Assembly: GCA_964479045.1 (NCBI GenBank)
Contig: CAYZJI010000013.1
Location: forward strand, 7,943-71,942
DNA length: 64,000 bases
DNA from: 2-02-FULL-47-50 sp964479045
Lineage (GTDB): Bacteria; Pseudomonadota; Gammaproteobacteria; Eutrophobiales; Eutrophobiaceae
Reading direction: 5' to 3'
Below the pieces are notes generated by a model that was not told the origin of the DNA, did not search any database, and saw only the letters and a list, made by a program, of their open reading frames with translations. This document shows, one piece after another, positions 34,637 to 43,847 of this stretch; the stretch's first letter is position 1, and each line of letters begins with the position of its first letter. A program made the position numbers and the translations under genes.

Positions 34637-36544
34637 ATGAAAACCGCCCCGCTTAAAGACGCCCTCGAAAAAAAGAGCTGGTCCATCGCTGAATCCCGGC
34701 GTCTTTATCAGATCCCGGCCTGGTCTGAGGGTTATTTTGATATCAACCATCAGGGCCATCTCGTTGCACAGCCCGGTAAAAATGAAAATCACGCGATTGA
34801 TCTCTATCAACTGGCCTGCCGCCTGAAAGAACAGGGGCAAACTCCACCGGTATTGCTGCGGTTTACCGATATCCTCCAGCATCGTGTTGATGCCTTGTGC
34901 AATGCCTTTGCACAGGCCCGGCAGGAATTGAATTATCAATCCGGTTATACCGCGGTCTACCCCATCAAGGTGAACCAGCAACGCAAGGTCGTGGAAGACA
35001 TTATCCGTCACGGGGGGAACCGCATCGGCCTCGAAGCCGGCAGCAAACCGGAACTGCTCACCATCATTGCGCTGTCCGCGCCCGGCAATACCGTCATCTG
35101 CAACGGCTACAAGGATCAGGAATATCTCCGTATCGCGCTCATCGGCCAGCAACTGGGGTTGCGTGTTTTTATCGTGGTCGAAAAAATTTCCGAACTGAAA
35201 GTTGTCATCAAAATTGCCAGCGAGATGGGTATCCGGCCACGGCTCGGGATGCGCGTGCGTCTTGCCTCAGTCGCAGAAGGAAAATGGCAGAATACCGGCG
35301 GCGAAAAATCCAAGTTCGGTCTGCACAGTGCACAGGTTATTGCGGCCATTGAGCAATTATCTGAAGCAAATATGCTCGACTGCCTGCAGTTGCTGCATTT
35401 TCATATCGGTTCCCAGATCAGCAGCATCCAGCAATTCCAGCGTGGCCTGCGTGAAGGCACCCGCTTCTATCAGGAACTCTGCAGGATGAACGCACCTATT
35501 AAATGTGTGGATGTCGGCGGTGGTTTGGGTATTGATTATGAGGGAACACAATCGCGCAATTACTGTTCCGTGAACTACACCATGCAGGATTACGCCACGA
35601 CGGTTGTCAGTGCCTTTGCGGACGTTTGCGCTGAACACGGCTTGCCACACCCGGAAATCATTACCGAGGCCGGCCGCGCTATGACGGCACATCATGCCCT
35701 GCTGATCACCAATGTAATCGGTGTAGAGCAGGTACCGGGGCTGGTCAAACCGGCACCGGCCAGAGCCGATGAGCCAGCGGTGATCAAGGCACTCTGGAAA
35801 ATTCTGCAAGGCATCAATAAAAAACGCGCAGCTCTTTCCTATCAGGATGCGGCAGATCAATTTACGGAGGCCAAAGGCATGTTCGTGCAAGGACTGCTCA
35901 ATCTGCAACAACGTGCGCGTGTGGAAGAATTGTTCTTCGCCATCTGTCGCAAGGTGCAGGGATTGTTAAAAGAAGACCAGCAGGAATTGCTGAATGAACT
36001 CAATGAAAAGCTTGCTGATAAATATTTCTGCAACTTCTCACTGTTCCAGTCCATGCCGGACAGTTGGGCCATTGATCAGATCTTTCCTATTGTGCCGCTG
36101 CATCGTCTTGATGAGCGCCCGACCCAGCGCGCCATGATTGAAGATCTCACCTGCGATTCAGACGGCATGGTCAAACAATATGTGGATGGCACCGGCATCA
36201 CTGCCAGCATGGCCATCCACCCGCCGTTTGATCATGAGCCCTATCTGATAGGAATCTTTCTGCTGGGTGCCTATCAGGAAATTCTGGGCGACATGCATAA
36301 TCTGTTTGGCGACACCGCTTCTGTGAATGTGGAATTGCTGCCTGACGGAAATTATCAGATTACTGAAATTCATCAGGGAGATTCCGTGGCGGACCTGCTT
36401 GATTATGTCAACATCAGCGGCAAGACACTGGAATACTGCTACAAACAAAAGATTAATGAATCCGGTCTGGATAAATTTTTACAGACACAATATCTGAATG
36501 AACTGACGCAGGGACTGAGCGGGTATACCTATCTTGAAGACTAA
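34637..36544 (+). CDS. speA: Biosynthetic arginine decarboxylase SpeA
   Basis: A 635-residue PLP fold-III decarboxylase that converts arginine to agmatine for putrescine synthesis. The PLP lysine is K111 in VYPIKVNQQRKVVE. Further conserved motifs are LEAGSKPEL, LLHFHIGSQIS, VDVGGGLGIDYEG, ITEAGRAMTAHHALLI and the C-terminal active-site region with Cys and Asp from the partner subunit. Length is near the family norm (about 630-660). With speE nearby it indicates spermidine synthesis from arginine. Confidence 0.96.
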   Translation: MKTAPLKDALEKKSWSIAESRRLYQIPAWSEGYFDINHQGHLVAQPGKNENHAIDLYQLACRLKEQGQTPPVLLRFTDILQHRVDALCNAFAQARQELNYQSGYTAVYPIKVNQQRKVVEDIIRHGGNRIGLEAGSKPELLTIIALSAPGNTVICNGYKDQEYLRIALIGQQLGLRVFIVVEKISELKVVIKIASEMGIRPRLGMRVRLASVAEGKWQNTGGEKSKFGLHSAQVIAAIEQLSEANMLDCLQLLHFHIGSQISSIQQFQRGLREGTRFYQELCRMNAPIKCVDVGGGLGIDYEGTQSRNYCSVNYTMQDYATTVVSAFADVCAEHGLPHPEIITEAGRAMTAHHALLITNVIGVEQVPGLVKPAPARADEPAVIKALWKILQGINKKRAALSYQDAADQFTEAKGMFVQGLLNLQQRARVEELFFAICRKVQGLLKEDQQELLNELNEKLADKYFCNFSLFQSMPDSWAIDQIFPIVPLHRLDERPTQRAMIEDLTCDSDGMVKQYVDGTGITASMAIHPPFDHEPYLIGIFLLGAYQEILGDMHNLFGDTASVNVELLPDGNYQITEIHQGDSVADLLDYVNISGKTLEYCYKQKINESGLDKFLQTQYLNELTQGLSGYTYLED

Positions 36545-36550
36545 AAATGT

Positions 36551-36599
36551 AGCTCGTGAAGCGTTATTCGTGAAGTGCAATACGAGATACGCTTCACAT
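36551..36599. repeat. Heptad-repeat element C
   Basis: Seven consecutive 7-base units: AGCTCGT, GAAGCGT, TATTCGT, GAAGTGC, AATACGA, GATACGC, TTCACAT. The early units are complementary to the late ones (CGTGAAGCGT-like against ACGCTTCAC-like), so a hairpin forms. It starts 7 bases after the speA stop. Confidence 0.75.
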
Positions 36600-36655
36600 T
36601 AACAATTTCCAAATATTTACTTTCACACTGACTATCGTAATTTCGGAGGGATGCA

Positions 36656-37531
36656 ATGAAAGTCGGAGTCATCGGTCTTGGTGCCATGGGTGCCAACATG
36701 GCGCTTAATTTTCACTATACAGAGTTTCTGCACCGGGTCTGGAACCGCTCATCTGAAAAAGCCCGGGCTATTGCTGAGAAAACCGGTGTTATCATCTCGG
36801 CCAACCCAACTGAACTGGCCCGCGATTGTGATCTGATTGTCACCTGTGTTTCGCGTGATACAGATGTACTGGACATGATCAATGCCATCGTTTCCGGAAT
36901 ACGTCCGGACAGTGTGGTTGCTGATACGTCAACTGTGAGTGCTGATACAGCGCGCACGGCTGCCGCCATTCTGAAAAACAAGGGTGCGCATTTTCTGGAT
37001 TGCCCGGTGTCGGGTGGTGTAGAAGGTGCGAGGAACGGCACGCTGGCCGTCATGGCCGGTGGCGATGAAAAGATTCTTGAGCGGGTAAAACCCTATTTGT
37101 CCGCCATCGCCGCTCATATTGCGTATATAGGACCGACCGGCAGTGGCCAGGCTTGCAAGGCCGTCAATCAACTCATGGCCGCAGGCATCAACCAGGCCGT
37201 AACCGAGGCCCTGGTGTTTGGTCAGACAATGGGGCTCGATATGGACAAGGTAGTGGACATCGTGGCCACGGGGGCGGCCAGCAACTGGTTTCTGGATCAT
37301 CGTGGCAAGAACATGCTGGCCGGAAAATTCGTGCCAGGTTTCAAGCTCGGTCTGCATCACAAGGACCTGACCATCTGCAAGGCCATGCTGCAAAATGTCT
37401 CGGACGTATCGTTACCGATGCTGGAAATGACGCTCATTCACTATCAGCGTCTGATGGAGCAGGGTCATGGGGATGAGGACATCTCCGCACTGTTTCGTCT
37501 CAAACAGGAACAATTCAAAAAACCCGGTTAA
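36656..37531 (+). CDS. 3-hydroxyisobutyrate dehydrogenase family oxidoreductase
   Basis: A 291-residue beta-hydroxyacid dehydrogenase. It has the Rossmann motif VGVIGLGAMGANMA at the N-terminus, the substrate-binding DCPVSGGVEGARNGTLAVMAGG, and the catalytic Lys in GSGQACKAVNQLMAAG. The family reduces or oxidises small beta-hydroxyacids such as tartronate semialdehyde, glyoxylate or succinic semialdehyde; which one applies here is not clear. A GGAGGG ribosome site is present upstream. It appears monocistronic. Confidence 0.9.
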   Translation: MKVGVIGLGAMGANMALNFHYTEFLHRVWNRSSEKARAIAEKTGVIISANPTELARDCDLIVTCVSRDTDVLDMINAIVSGIRPDSVVADTSTVSADTARTAAAILKNKGAHFLDCPVSGGVEGARNGTLAVMAGGDEKILERVKPYLSAIAAHIAYIGPTGSGQACKAVNQLMAAGINQAVTEALVFGQTMGLDMDKVVDIVATGAASNWFLDHRGKNMLAGKFVPGFKLGLHHKDLTICKAMLQNVSDVSLPMLEMTLIHYQRLMEQGHGDEDISALFRLKQEQFKKPG

Positions 37532-37747
37532 CCGGGTATCCGGCATAAATCTGCACCGATGACCGGGGAACCCGATTAAGGTCCGACTGGTCTATGAATT
37601 GACGTTGAGGGAATAATGTGCAGAATATCTGCCCTCTAACCCGGCCGGATGGCGATAAGAACAAGAATTAACGCCATATTCCGGCTTCTGGCAGCAAGCA
37701 TCCAAACATTAAAACAACGATATATGTTGGATCGAGAGTATTAAATT

Positions 37748-38533
37748 GTGACTGAAAACAGAGAACAACAAGCAGTCAACGCACCAGTTATCGAAATCAA
37801 ATCACTGGTCAAACATTTCGGCCCGATTCAGGCCGTGCGTGGTATTTCGTTTGCCCTGAATAAAGGTGAAGTACTGGGTTTTCTCGGCCCGAATGGTGCG
37901 GGCAAATCCACGACCATGAAGATGATCACCGGTTTTCTGGAACCCACCGGCGGCACAGCTTCGGTCTGCGGCCATGACATTACTGAAAGCCCAATCGAAG
38001 CGAAAAAGAAAATCGGATACCTTCCGGAGGGTGCACCGCTCTATGGTGAAATGACTGTCACCGCTTTTCTCAATTTTATTGCCGACGTGCGCGGTATGAC
38101 CGGAAAGGCACGTGAGGACCGGATTGAAGAAGTGATCCGCAAGATACATCTGGAATCCGTGCGTAACCAGACACTGGAAACCCTGTCCAAAGGGTACAAG
38201 CGCCGTGTCGGCATGGCCCATGCGATATTGCACGATCCAGAAGTGTTAATCATGGATGAACCGACCGATGGTCTCGATCCAAACCAGAAACATGAAGTCC
38301 GCACCTTGATTAAAGAGATGGCCAGCGAGAAAGCCATCATCATCTCCACCCATATTCTGGAAGAAGTCGATGCTGTGTGTACGCGCGCCATCATCATCGC
38401 TTCCGGCCAGTTGCTGTTTGACGGGACACCCAAAGAACTGCTGGCCAAATCACCCAACGGCAAACTGGATGATGTTTTCCGCGAAATCACGCTGGGTCAA
38501 TACACTGAATCTGCCGTGGTGAAAAAATCATGA
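37748..38533 (+). CDS. ABC transporter ATPase (GldA-like)
   Basis: A 261-residue ABC ATPase starting with GTG. Walker A is GPNGAGKST, the signature is LSKGYKRRVGMAHAI, Walker B is VLIMDEPTDGLDP, and the H-loop is IIISTHILEEVDAV. It heads a four-gene operon and overlaps the permease gene by 4 bases. In Bacteroidota the homologous GldA/F/G system is needed for gliding. In proteobacteria the same set is common without gliding, and its substrate is unknown. Confidence 0.92.
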   Translation: MTENREQQAVNAPVIEIKSLVKHFGPIQAVRGISFALNKGEVLGFLGPNGAGKSTTMKMITGFLEPTGGTASVCGHDITESPIEAKKKIGYLPEGAPLYGEMTVTAFLNFIADVRGMTGKAREDRIEEVIRKIHLESVRNQTLETLSKGYKRRVGMAHAILHDPEVLIMDEPTDGLDPNQKHEVRTLIKEMASEKAIIISTHILEEVDAVCTRAIIIASGQLLFDGTPKELLAKSPNGKLDDVFREITLGQYTESAVVKKS

Positions 38534-39264
38534 ACAACATCAAATCCATTTTCAAACGCGAGTTCGCCGGTTATTTCGCCACACCGGTCGCATATGTCTT
38601 TATCGTGATCTTCCTGTTCCTGATGGGCGTGTTCACCTTCTATCTGGGCGCCTTCTACGAACGCAATCAGGCGGACCTTGAACCCTTCTTCCGTTTTCAT
38701 CCGTGGCTGTACCTGTTTTTGATCCCGGCCATCGCCATGCGCTTGTGGTCAGAAGAACGCAAAACCGGCACGATTGAATTATTAATGACGTTGCCCATCC
38801 CTACTTGGCAGGCAGTGGTGGCAAAATTTCTGGCCGCATGGTGTTTTACTGCTGTGGCGATCGTGCTGACCTTCCCGATGTGGATCACCGTCAATTATCT
38901 GGGCGCACCGGATAATACCGTCATCCTGGCGAGTTATATCGGCAGTCTGCTGATGGCCGGGGGATTTCTGGCGATCGGTTCCTGTATTTCCGGCTTGACC
39001 AAAAATCAGGTGATCGCCTTCGTAGTCAGCGTGGTGATTTGCTTCCTGTTTCTGTTAAGCGGGTTCCCGTTGGTACTGGACTTCTTCCGCGGCTGGGCGC
39101 CGCAAGCTGTAGTGAATGCCGTCGCATCCTTCAGCTTCCTGACCCATTTTGAATCTATTAAAAAAGGTGTGATTGATATACGCGATCTGATTTATTTCAT
39201 TGCCCTGATTGCTTTCTGGCTCTATGTGAACGTCGTTGTCATTGAAAACAAGAAGGCCAGCTAG
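38530..39264 (+). CDS. ABC-2 type permease (GldF-like)
   Basis: A 244-residue integral membrane protein with six helices, typical of ABC-2 permeases. It begins MNNIKSIFKREFAGYFATPVAYVFIVIFLFLMGVFTFY, and the MRLWSEERKTGTIELLMTLPI coupling segment contacts the ATPase. The start overlaps the ATPase stop (ATGA). It is followed 3 bases later by the GldG-like gene. Confidence 0.92.
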   Translation: MNNIKSIFKREFAGYFATPVAYVFIVIFLFLMGVFTFYLGAFYERNQADLEPFFRFHPWLYLFLIPAIAMRLWSEERKTGTIELLMTLPIPTWQAVVAKFLAAWCFTAVAIVLTFPMWITVNYLGAPDNTVILASYIGSLLMAGGFLAIGSCISGLTKNQVIAFVVSVVICFLFLLSGFPLVLDFFRGWAPQAVVNAVASFSFLTHFESIKKGVIDIRDLIYFIALIAFWLYVNVVVIENKKAS

Positions 39265-39267
39265 ACC

Positions 39268-41193
39268 ATGAAAATGAATACCAAAAATATTATTTCCGGT
39301 ACTGGTCTTATTCTGGCCACCTGTCTGTTTGTGGCACTGATTATTATTGTGAATGCCACGTTTACAAACTGGCGCCTCGATTTGACCGAGAATAAATTAT
39401 TTACCCTCTCGGATGGCACCATCAATATCATCAACCAGCTGGATGAACCGGTGCGGCTGGATTTTTATTTTTCACAAAAAGCCATGACCGGCCTGCCGGC
39501 ACTGACCAACTATGCTGTGCGCGTGCGCGACATGCTGCTGGAGTACGAAACCCACTCGGACGGCAAGATTATTCTGAACATTATTGATCCTGAGTCCTTC
39601 TCGGAAGAGGAAGATCAGGCGGTGGCCAAAGGTCTGCAGGGAATTGCCGTGACCAATGCCGGTGATCGCGCCTACTTCGGGCTCGTGGGCACCAATTCCA
39701 CGGATGATGAAAAAATCATCCCGTTCTTCCATGCCGAAAAAGAATCGGCGCTGGAGTATGACATTACCAAGCTGATCTACAACCTCGCCAATCCGGAACA
39801 GCGTGTGATTGGCGTGATGACTTCATTGCCCATGTTTGGCGACAAGGACGATCCGAATATCGAGCCGTGGGCCATTATCAGCGCCATGAAAGAATTTTTT
39901 GAAGTCCGTGAAATCAAGTTCAATGTGTCCGCAATTGATCCGGAAATTGATGTGCTGATGGTCGTCCATCCCAAGAACCTGAAATTGCGCACGCAGTATG
40001 CAATCGATCAGTATGTATTAAAGGGTGGCAAGGCCATGGTGTTCGTTGATCCTCTGGCGGAAGCCGACCGTACGCCGCCTGATCCCCAGAATCCCGGTGC
40101 CATGCCGGACTTTGATTCCGAACTGCCGCACCTGCTGGATCAGTGGGGCGTGGAACTGCTCAAGGAAAAAGTGGCCGGCGATATCAATGCCGCCATGCAT
40201 GTGCAAACCCGCGGTGAGCGTGGACCACGTGAGATTGCCTATTTACCGTGGCTCAGGCTGGCCAAGGACAGTTTCAACCAGGATGACTTTGCGACCAGCC
40301 AGTTGAGTGTGTTGCACTTTGGCACGTCCGGCATACTCGCGAAAAATCCGGAAGCTGCCATCACCATGACACCTCTGGTGGAAACCACACTCCAATCCAT
40401 GCAGCTGGAACGTGATTTCCTCGTGATCCAGCGCGACCCCAGCATCATCCTGGACAATTTCAAATCCAGCGAGCAAAAACAGATTGTTGCTGTGAGACTG
40501 CAGGGCAAGGCAAAAACGGCATTCCCGGACGGCCTCGCTGTGGCCGAGGAGATGGAGGCCAAATCAGCAGCTGAAACAGAAAACAAACCTGCCCCGGAAT
40601 CTGAGCCGTCTGTCGCTGATACTTCGGGACAAATACGTGAGGGCGATATCAATGTCATCGTCGTAGCCGACACAGATGTTCTCTCTGATTTGTTCTGGAT
40701 CCGCACACAATCCTACTTTGGTGTTGATTTGCCACAACCGATTGCAGATAACGGCAACTTCATTATCAATTCTCTGGACAATCTTTCCGGCAGCAATGAT
40801 TTGATTACTTTGCGCAGCCGCGGAGAATTCACCCGTCCGTTTGAACGCGTAGAAGCCATCCGTCGCGATGCTGAACTGCAGTTCCGTGCCCGTGAACAGG
40901 AGCTCCAGGCCAAGCTGCAGGAGACAGAAGAAAAAATCAAACAGATGCAGCAGGAACAGGGTAATGACACCAACCTGATTCTGACACCCGAACAAAGCGC
41001 CGAGATGGAAAAATTTCGCGATGTCCGACTGGAGACCCGCAAGGAACTGCGCTCCGTGCAGCATGAACTGAAAAAGAACATTGAAAATCTCGGTACCAGG
41101 TTACGAATCATCAACATTGGCCTGATTCCACTCATCATCATGCTCATCGCCATAGCCACAGGCATCTATCGCGTTAACCGTCAAAGACAATAA
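39268..41193 (+). CDS. GldG-like ABC auxiliary membrane protein
   Basis: A 641-residue protein with one N-terminal helix (about 9-30), a large extracytoplasmic domain of the ABC-transporter auxiliary type (about 35-540), a charged coiled coil (about 540-612) and one C-terminal helix (about 613-633). The opening NWRLDLTENKLFTLSDGTINIINQLDEPVRLDFYFS is typical of GldG. It probably works on the periplasmic side with the ABC-2 permease. An acidic low-complexity insert lies at about 430-450. Confidence 0.9.
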   Translation: MKMNTKNIISGTGLILATCLFVALIIIVNATFTNWRLDLTENKLFTLSDGTINIINQLDEPVRLDFYFSQKAMTGLPALTNYAVRVRDMLLEYETHSDGKIILNIIDPESFSEEEDQAVAKGLQGIAVTNAGDRAYFGLVGTNSTDDEKIIPFFHAEKESALEYDITKLIYNLANPEQRVIGVMTSLPMFGDKDDPNIEPWAIISAMKEFFEVREIKFNVSAIDPEIDVLMVVHPKNLKLRTQYAIDQYVLKGGKAMVFVDPLAEADRTPPDPQNPGAMPDFDSELPHLLDQWGVELLKEKVAGDINAAMHVQTRGERGPREIAYLPWLRLAKDSFNQDDFATSQLSVLHFGTSGILAKNPEAAITMTPLVETTLQSMQLERDFLVIQRDPSIILDNFKSSEQKQIVAVRLQGKAKTAFPDGLAVAEEMEAKSAAETENKPAPESEPSVADTSGQIREGDINVIVVADTDVLSDLFWIRTQSYFGVDLPQPIADNGNFIINSLDNLSGSNDLITLRSRGEFTRPFERVEAIRRDAELQFRAREQELQAKLQETEEKIKQMQQEQGNDTNLILTPEQSAEMEKFRDVRLETRKELRSVQHELKKNIENLGTRLRIINIGLIPLIIMLIAIATGIYRVNRQRQ

Positions 41194-41207
41194 CGGGTAT
41201 TACCGGT

Positions 41208-42335
41208 ATGAAGAACAGAAAACTATTCATACTTGCGATGATCACGCTGGTGGTCATCATTGCTGCAGGCATCACCGCCAAAATGCGTGCACCACAAACC
41301 AGGGTCGAAAAGGAACTTCTCTTTCCTGCGCTCGCAGAACAAATCAATGCAGTGAACGCAGTAACGATCCAGAGCCACAAGAACACCGTGACTCTGAAAC
41401 AGCACAATGGGCAGTGGGTGCTGGAAAGTGCAGATAATTATCCGGCGCTCTTCAACAAGATCCGCGCCACCGTGCTGAGCCTTTCCGAACTGCGCATTGC
41501 TGAAGAAAAAACCAGCAATCCCGAACTTTACAAACGCCTTGCGGTTGAAGGTCCGGAACATGAAGGCCGATCACTGCTGATCACAGTCAAGGACAAGGCA
41601 GATCAAACACTCGCCAGCCTGATCGTTGGCGATCCACGCCAGTCCTCCGGCAGCAAACCGGGAATGTATGTCCGCAGACCGGACGGTCAGCAGGCCCTGC
41701 TGGCTGAAGGCAGTCTGCAAATTTCGGCCAATCAGGTGGACTGGTTTGAACGCAGCCTGTTCAACATTCCACCGGAAGCCGTGCAGTCAGTCAAAATCAG
41801 TTATCCGGATGGCAAGGAGATCGAAATATATAAAGACACCAAAGAAGAACCGGACTTCAAAACCCGCGGCATGAACATCGAAAATGAATCAGCCGCCAAA
41901 ATCATATTGAAGCGCATGAGCACCGGGCTGGAAGAAATGAGTGTTGATGGTGTGCTGTCCGCGCAGAACTTCACTTTTCCGGAAAACACGATTATCACCA
42001 CCGTTCAGTCATTTGATGGTCTGCAAGTCACAGTGAAACTCGCAAAAGTGGAAGATAAGGCCTATGCATATTTTACTTTTGCAGCAAACCCTTTGAGTCC
42101 AGAGGAACAATTACCTGACACTGAAACATCGGCAGATACAGAAAGTACCGATACTGCTGCACCGGCCGGGGCCACAACGGCTGAAAACCAGCAACCCTCT
42201 CCTGAAGAAATTGTACGCATGACCAACGAGGCGGTGGGTGCCTGGGTCTATCAGATCCCGGATTTCAAATACGAGGCCATGACCAAAAATCCGGAAGATT
42301 TGAAAAACCCGTTTCAGACCATCAGCGAGCAATAA
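41208..42335 (+). CDS. DUF4340 domain protein
   Basis: A 375-residue protein with an N-terminal signal anchor (about 5-25) and an extracytoplasmic DUF4340 region. Family-type segments include VTLKQHNGQWVLESADNYPALFNKIRATVLSLSELR and VGDPRQSSGSKPGMYVRRPDGQQALLAEG. Position as the last gene of a GldAFG-like operon, 14 bases after the GldG-like gene, is the usual arrangement. Its role is unknown, but it is probably an envelope partner of the transporter. Confidence 0.88.
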   Translation: MKNRKLFILAMITLVVIIAAGITAKMRAPQTRVEKELLFPALAEQINAVNAVTIQSHKNTVTLKQHNGQWVLESADNYPALFNKIRATVLSLSELRIAEEKTSNPELYKRLAVEGPEHEGRSLLITVKDKADQTLASLIVGDPRQSSGSKPGMYVRRPDGQQALLAEGSLQISANQVDWFERSLFNIPPEAVQSVKISYPDGKEIEIYKDTKEEPDFKTRGMNIENESAAKIILKRMSTGLEEMSVDGVLSAQNFTFPENTIITTVQSFDGLQVTVKLAKVEDKAYAYFTFAANPLSPEEQLPDTETSADTESTDTAAPAGATTAENQQPSPEEIVRMTNEAVGAWVYQIPDFKYEAMTKNPEDLKNPFQTISEQ

Positions 42336-42398
42336 CGATTACTTGTAAGTTTGGTTGCTTTCAAATATTTACTTATAAATTTATATACTCTACAACGT

Positions 42399-43577
42399 TT
42401 AGTTATTATCCATAATCCTCTCTGATTTGATTTCTTCAATTATCTGTTTTGCAATAGGCAAAGCTTCTTCTCTGGTCATCCCCGGTTTAATCTTTTCATC
42501 GTAGAGTATTCTGAGTAATAACAGATCATATTCCGTTGGATCAGTGATCCATTTAACCTCTTCTAGTCTTTCTGCCCTCGGTCCGAGATTAGCATTAAGG
42601 TTTCTGGATAAATTTAATAATCCCAAAGACCTCAGAATACATTCTGTGGTGAGAGCACGCATAACTTCTTCAGAATGGAACAAGTATATTCTGCATTCTG
42701 CGGTCAACTCATTATCATGAACTTTATGCTCTGGGAGTTTTGCCTTAAAACGGTCAAGCCAGCCCTCAACATGAAATCTCGATCCTTTTGTATTCTCAAA
42801 AAGATATCTATGCTCATGCGTTGTTGCGAACAAAATAACATCAACTAACACATTGTCACCATCAAGATTTTCATAACCAAATTCTGTTATATGTTCTAAT
42901 ATATCTTCTGGACCAGCGTCATACGTTAATACTACGAAGTTTTTGTTAGGCTTAAAATATCTGGCGATATAATGTTTATTAATGGTTTCATCATTACAGC
43001 TCTGACATATAACCTCATCGTGTTTCTCACCAAATAAGGTAATTGCCAAAGTACCTACTATTGGTGTAATTGAAGAATTTTGATTCCAATCTTCATCAGT
43101 TATACTCCAATTGGGTTCCTTAATTTCATTTACAGATTTCGGGAAATAAACATTGAGATTCGGTATAAACTCTATCTGTTCTAAGACTTTGTGTATTTGG
43201 GCATTGATAACAGGATGGTCATTCCCTCTTAAATAAACATTCTTCTGCCATTTCTCCAACCTGTCGCCATTTTTGAAGGTTTCTAATTTTTTAAAATATT
43301 GATAAACCTGTTTAACCTGCTCCCTCTTTACTTCATCTCGAATATGCTTTTCAAAATCAACATCTGTAAGATTTCGTACATCTACCTGGTCTGTTCCCAG
43401 CCACGACCAGAGTCTGTACACCCAAGGTTTGGGGGCCACTGCCACCCTGACAAAATCCTCTGCAATCACCTCCGGCGGGGAATCAATGGTGACTTCAGGT
43501 CGGACAGCCTCAGATGCGTAAACAAGCGGAGTAAATAAAATTACAACTAACAGTGTTATGATTAATGTTGTGCGCAT
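42399..43577 (-). CDS. Secreted protein with DUF2927-like C-terminal domain
   Basis: A 392-residue protein with a clear signal peptide (about 1-22, ending VYA). Most of it resembles nothing I know. The C-terminal third (about 290-385) matches the pattern of DUF2927: ECILRSLGLLN, then a DP.EYDLLLLRILYDEKIKPGMTREEALPIAKQIIEEI stretch. A CQSC motif in the middle could bind metal or form a disulfide. Its sequence is markedly richer in A and T than its neighbours, and it is alone on the minus strand between two plus-strand operons, so recent acquisition is likely. No function can be given. Confidence 0.75.
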   Translation of the reverse strand: MRTTLIITLLVVILFTPLVYASEAVRPEVTIDSPPEVIAEDFVRVAVAPKPWVYRLWSWLGTDQVDVRNLTDVDFEKHIRDEVKREQVKQVYQYFKKLETFKNGDRLEKWQKNVYLRGNDHPVINAQIHKVLEQIEFIPNLNVYFPKSVNEIKEPNWSITDEDWNQNSSITPIVGTLAITLFGEKHDEVICQSCNDETINKHYIARYFKPNKNFVVLTYDAGPEDILEHITEFGYENLDGDNVLVDVILFATTHEHRYLFENTKGSRFHVEGWLDRFKAKLPEHKVHDNELTAECRIYLFHSEEVMRALTTECILRSLGLLNLSRNLNANLGPRAERLEEVKWITDPTEYDLLLLRILYDEKIKPGMTREEALPIAKQIIEEIKSERIMDNN

Positions 43578-43847
43578 GATGAATTACACTCAATGGAACA
43601 GCGAACGGAAAAACACTGAATGATTGTGAATACAGCCACGATTGAATCCACTATCCATTGTGCTCAGTCTGGAATTGCTCATATGAACTGCTTTCGCCAT
43701 TTGTATCCTTTATCCTTGCGAAGAATGATACGAATCTATTTCGATTAAACGCCTGCTATGGTGGGCTGTCAAGCTGCAAACCCGGCTCCTCATAGACGCA
43801 GTCTACTGATATACTTTCCCGGCATTGAATCGCATGGGAAACATCAG
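43578..43847. other. Intergenic region between the DUF2927-like gene and glyQ
   Basis: About 270 bases of AT-rich sequence. No tRNA, terminator, repeat or convincing promoter was recognised. Part of it is open in the glyQ frame, but the translated extension does not look like GlyQ. Confidence 0.5.

Noticed and set aside
37522..37537. Palindrome ACCCGGTTAACCGGGT at the end of the dehydrogenase gene
   Set aside because: It overlaps the stop codon and lacks a U-tract on the coding strand. The T-run is on the minus strand, where no gene ends.
42405..42418. DnaA-box-like TTATCCATA
   Set aside because: It is a single copy here, with another isolated one near 62945; no cluster or AT-rich unwinding region was seen, so no oriC is called.
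43758..43847. Longer glyQ start at ATG 43758
   Set aside because: The extra 30 residues do not resemble the GlyQ N-terminus, which begins just before TFQDLVFRLQTYW.
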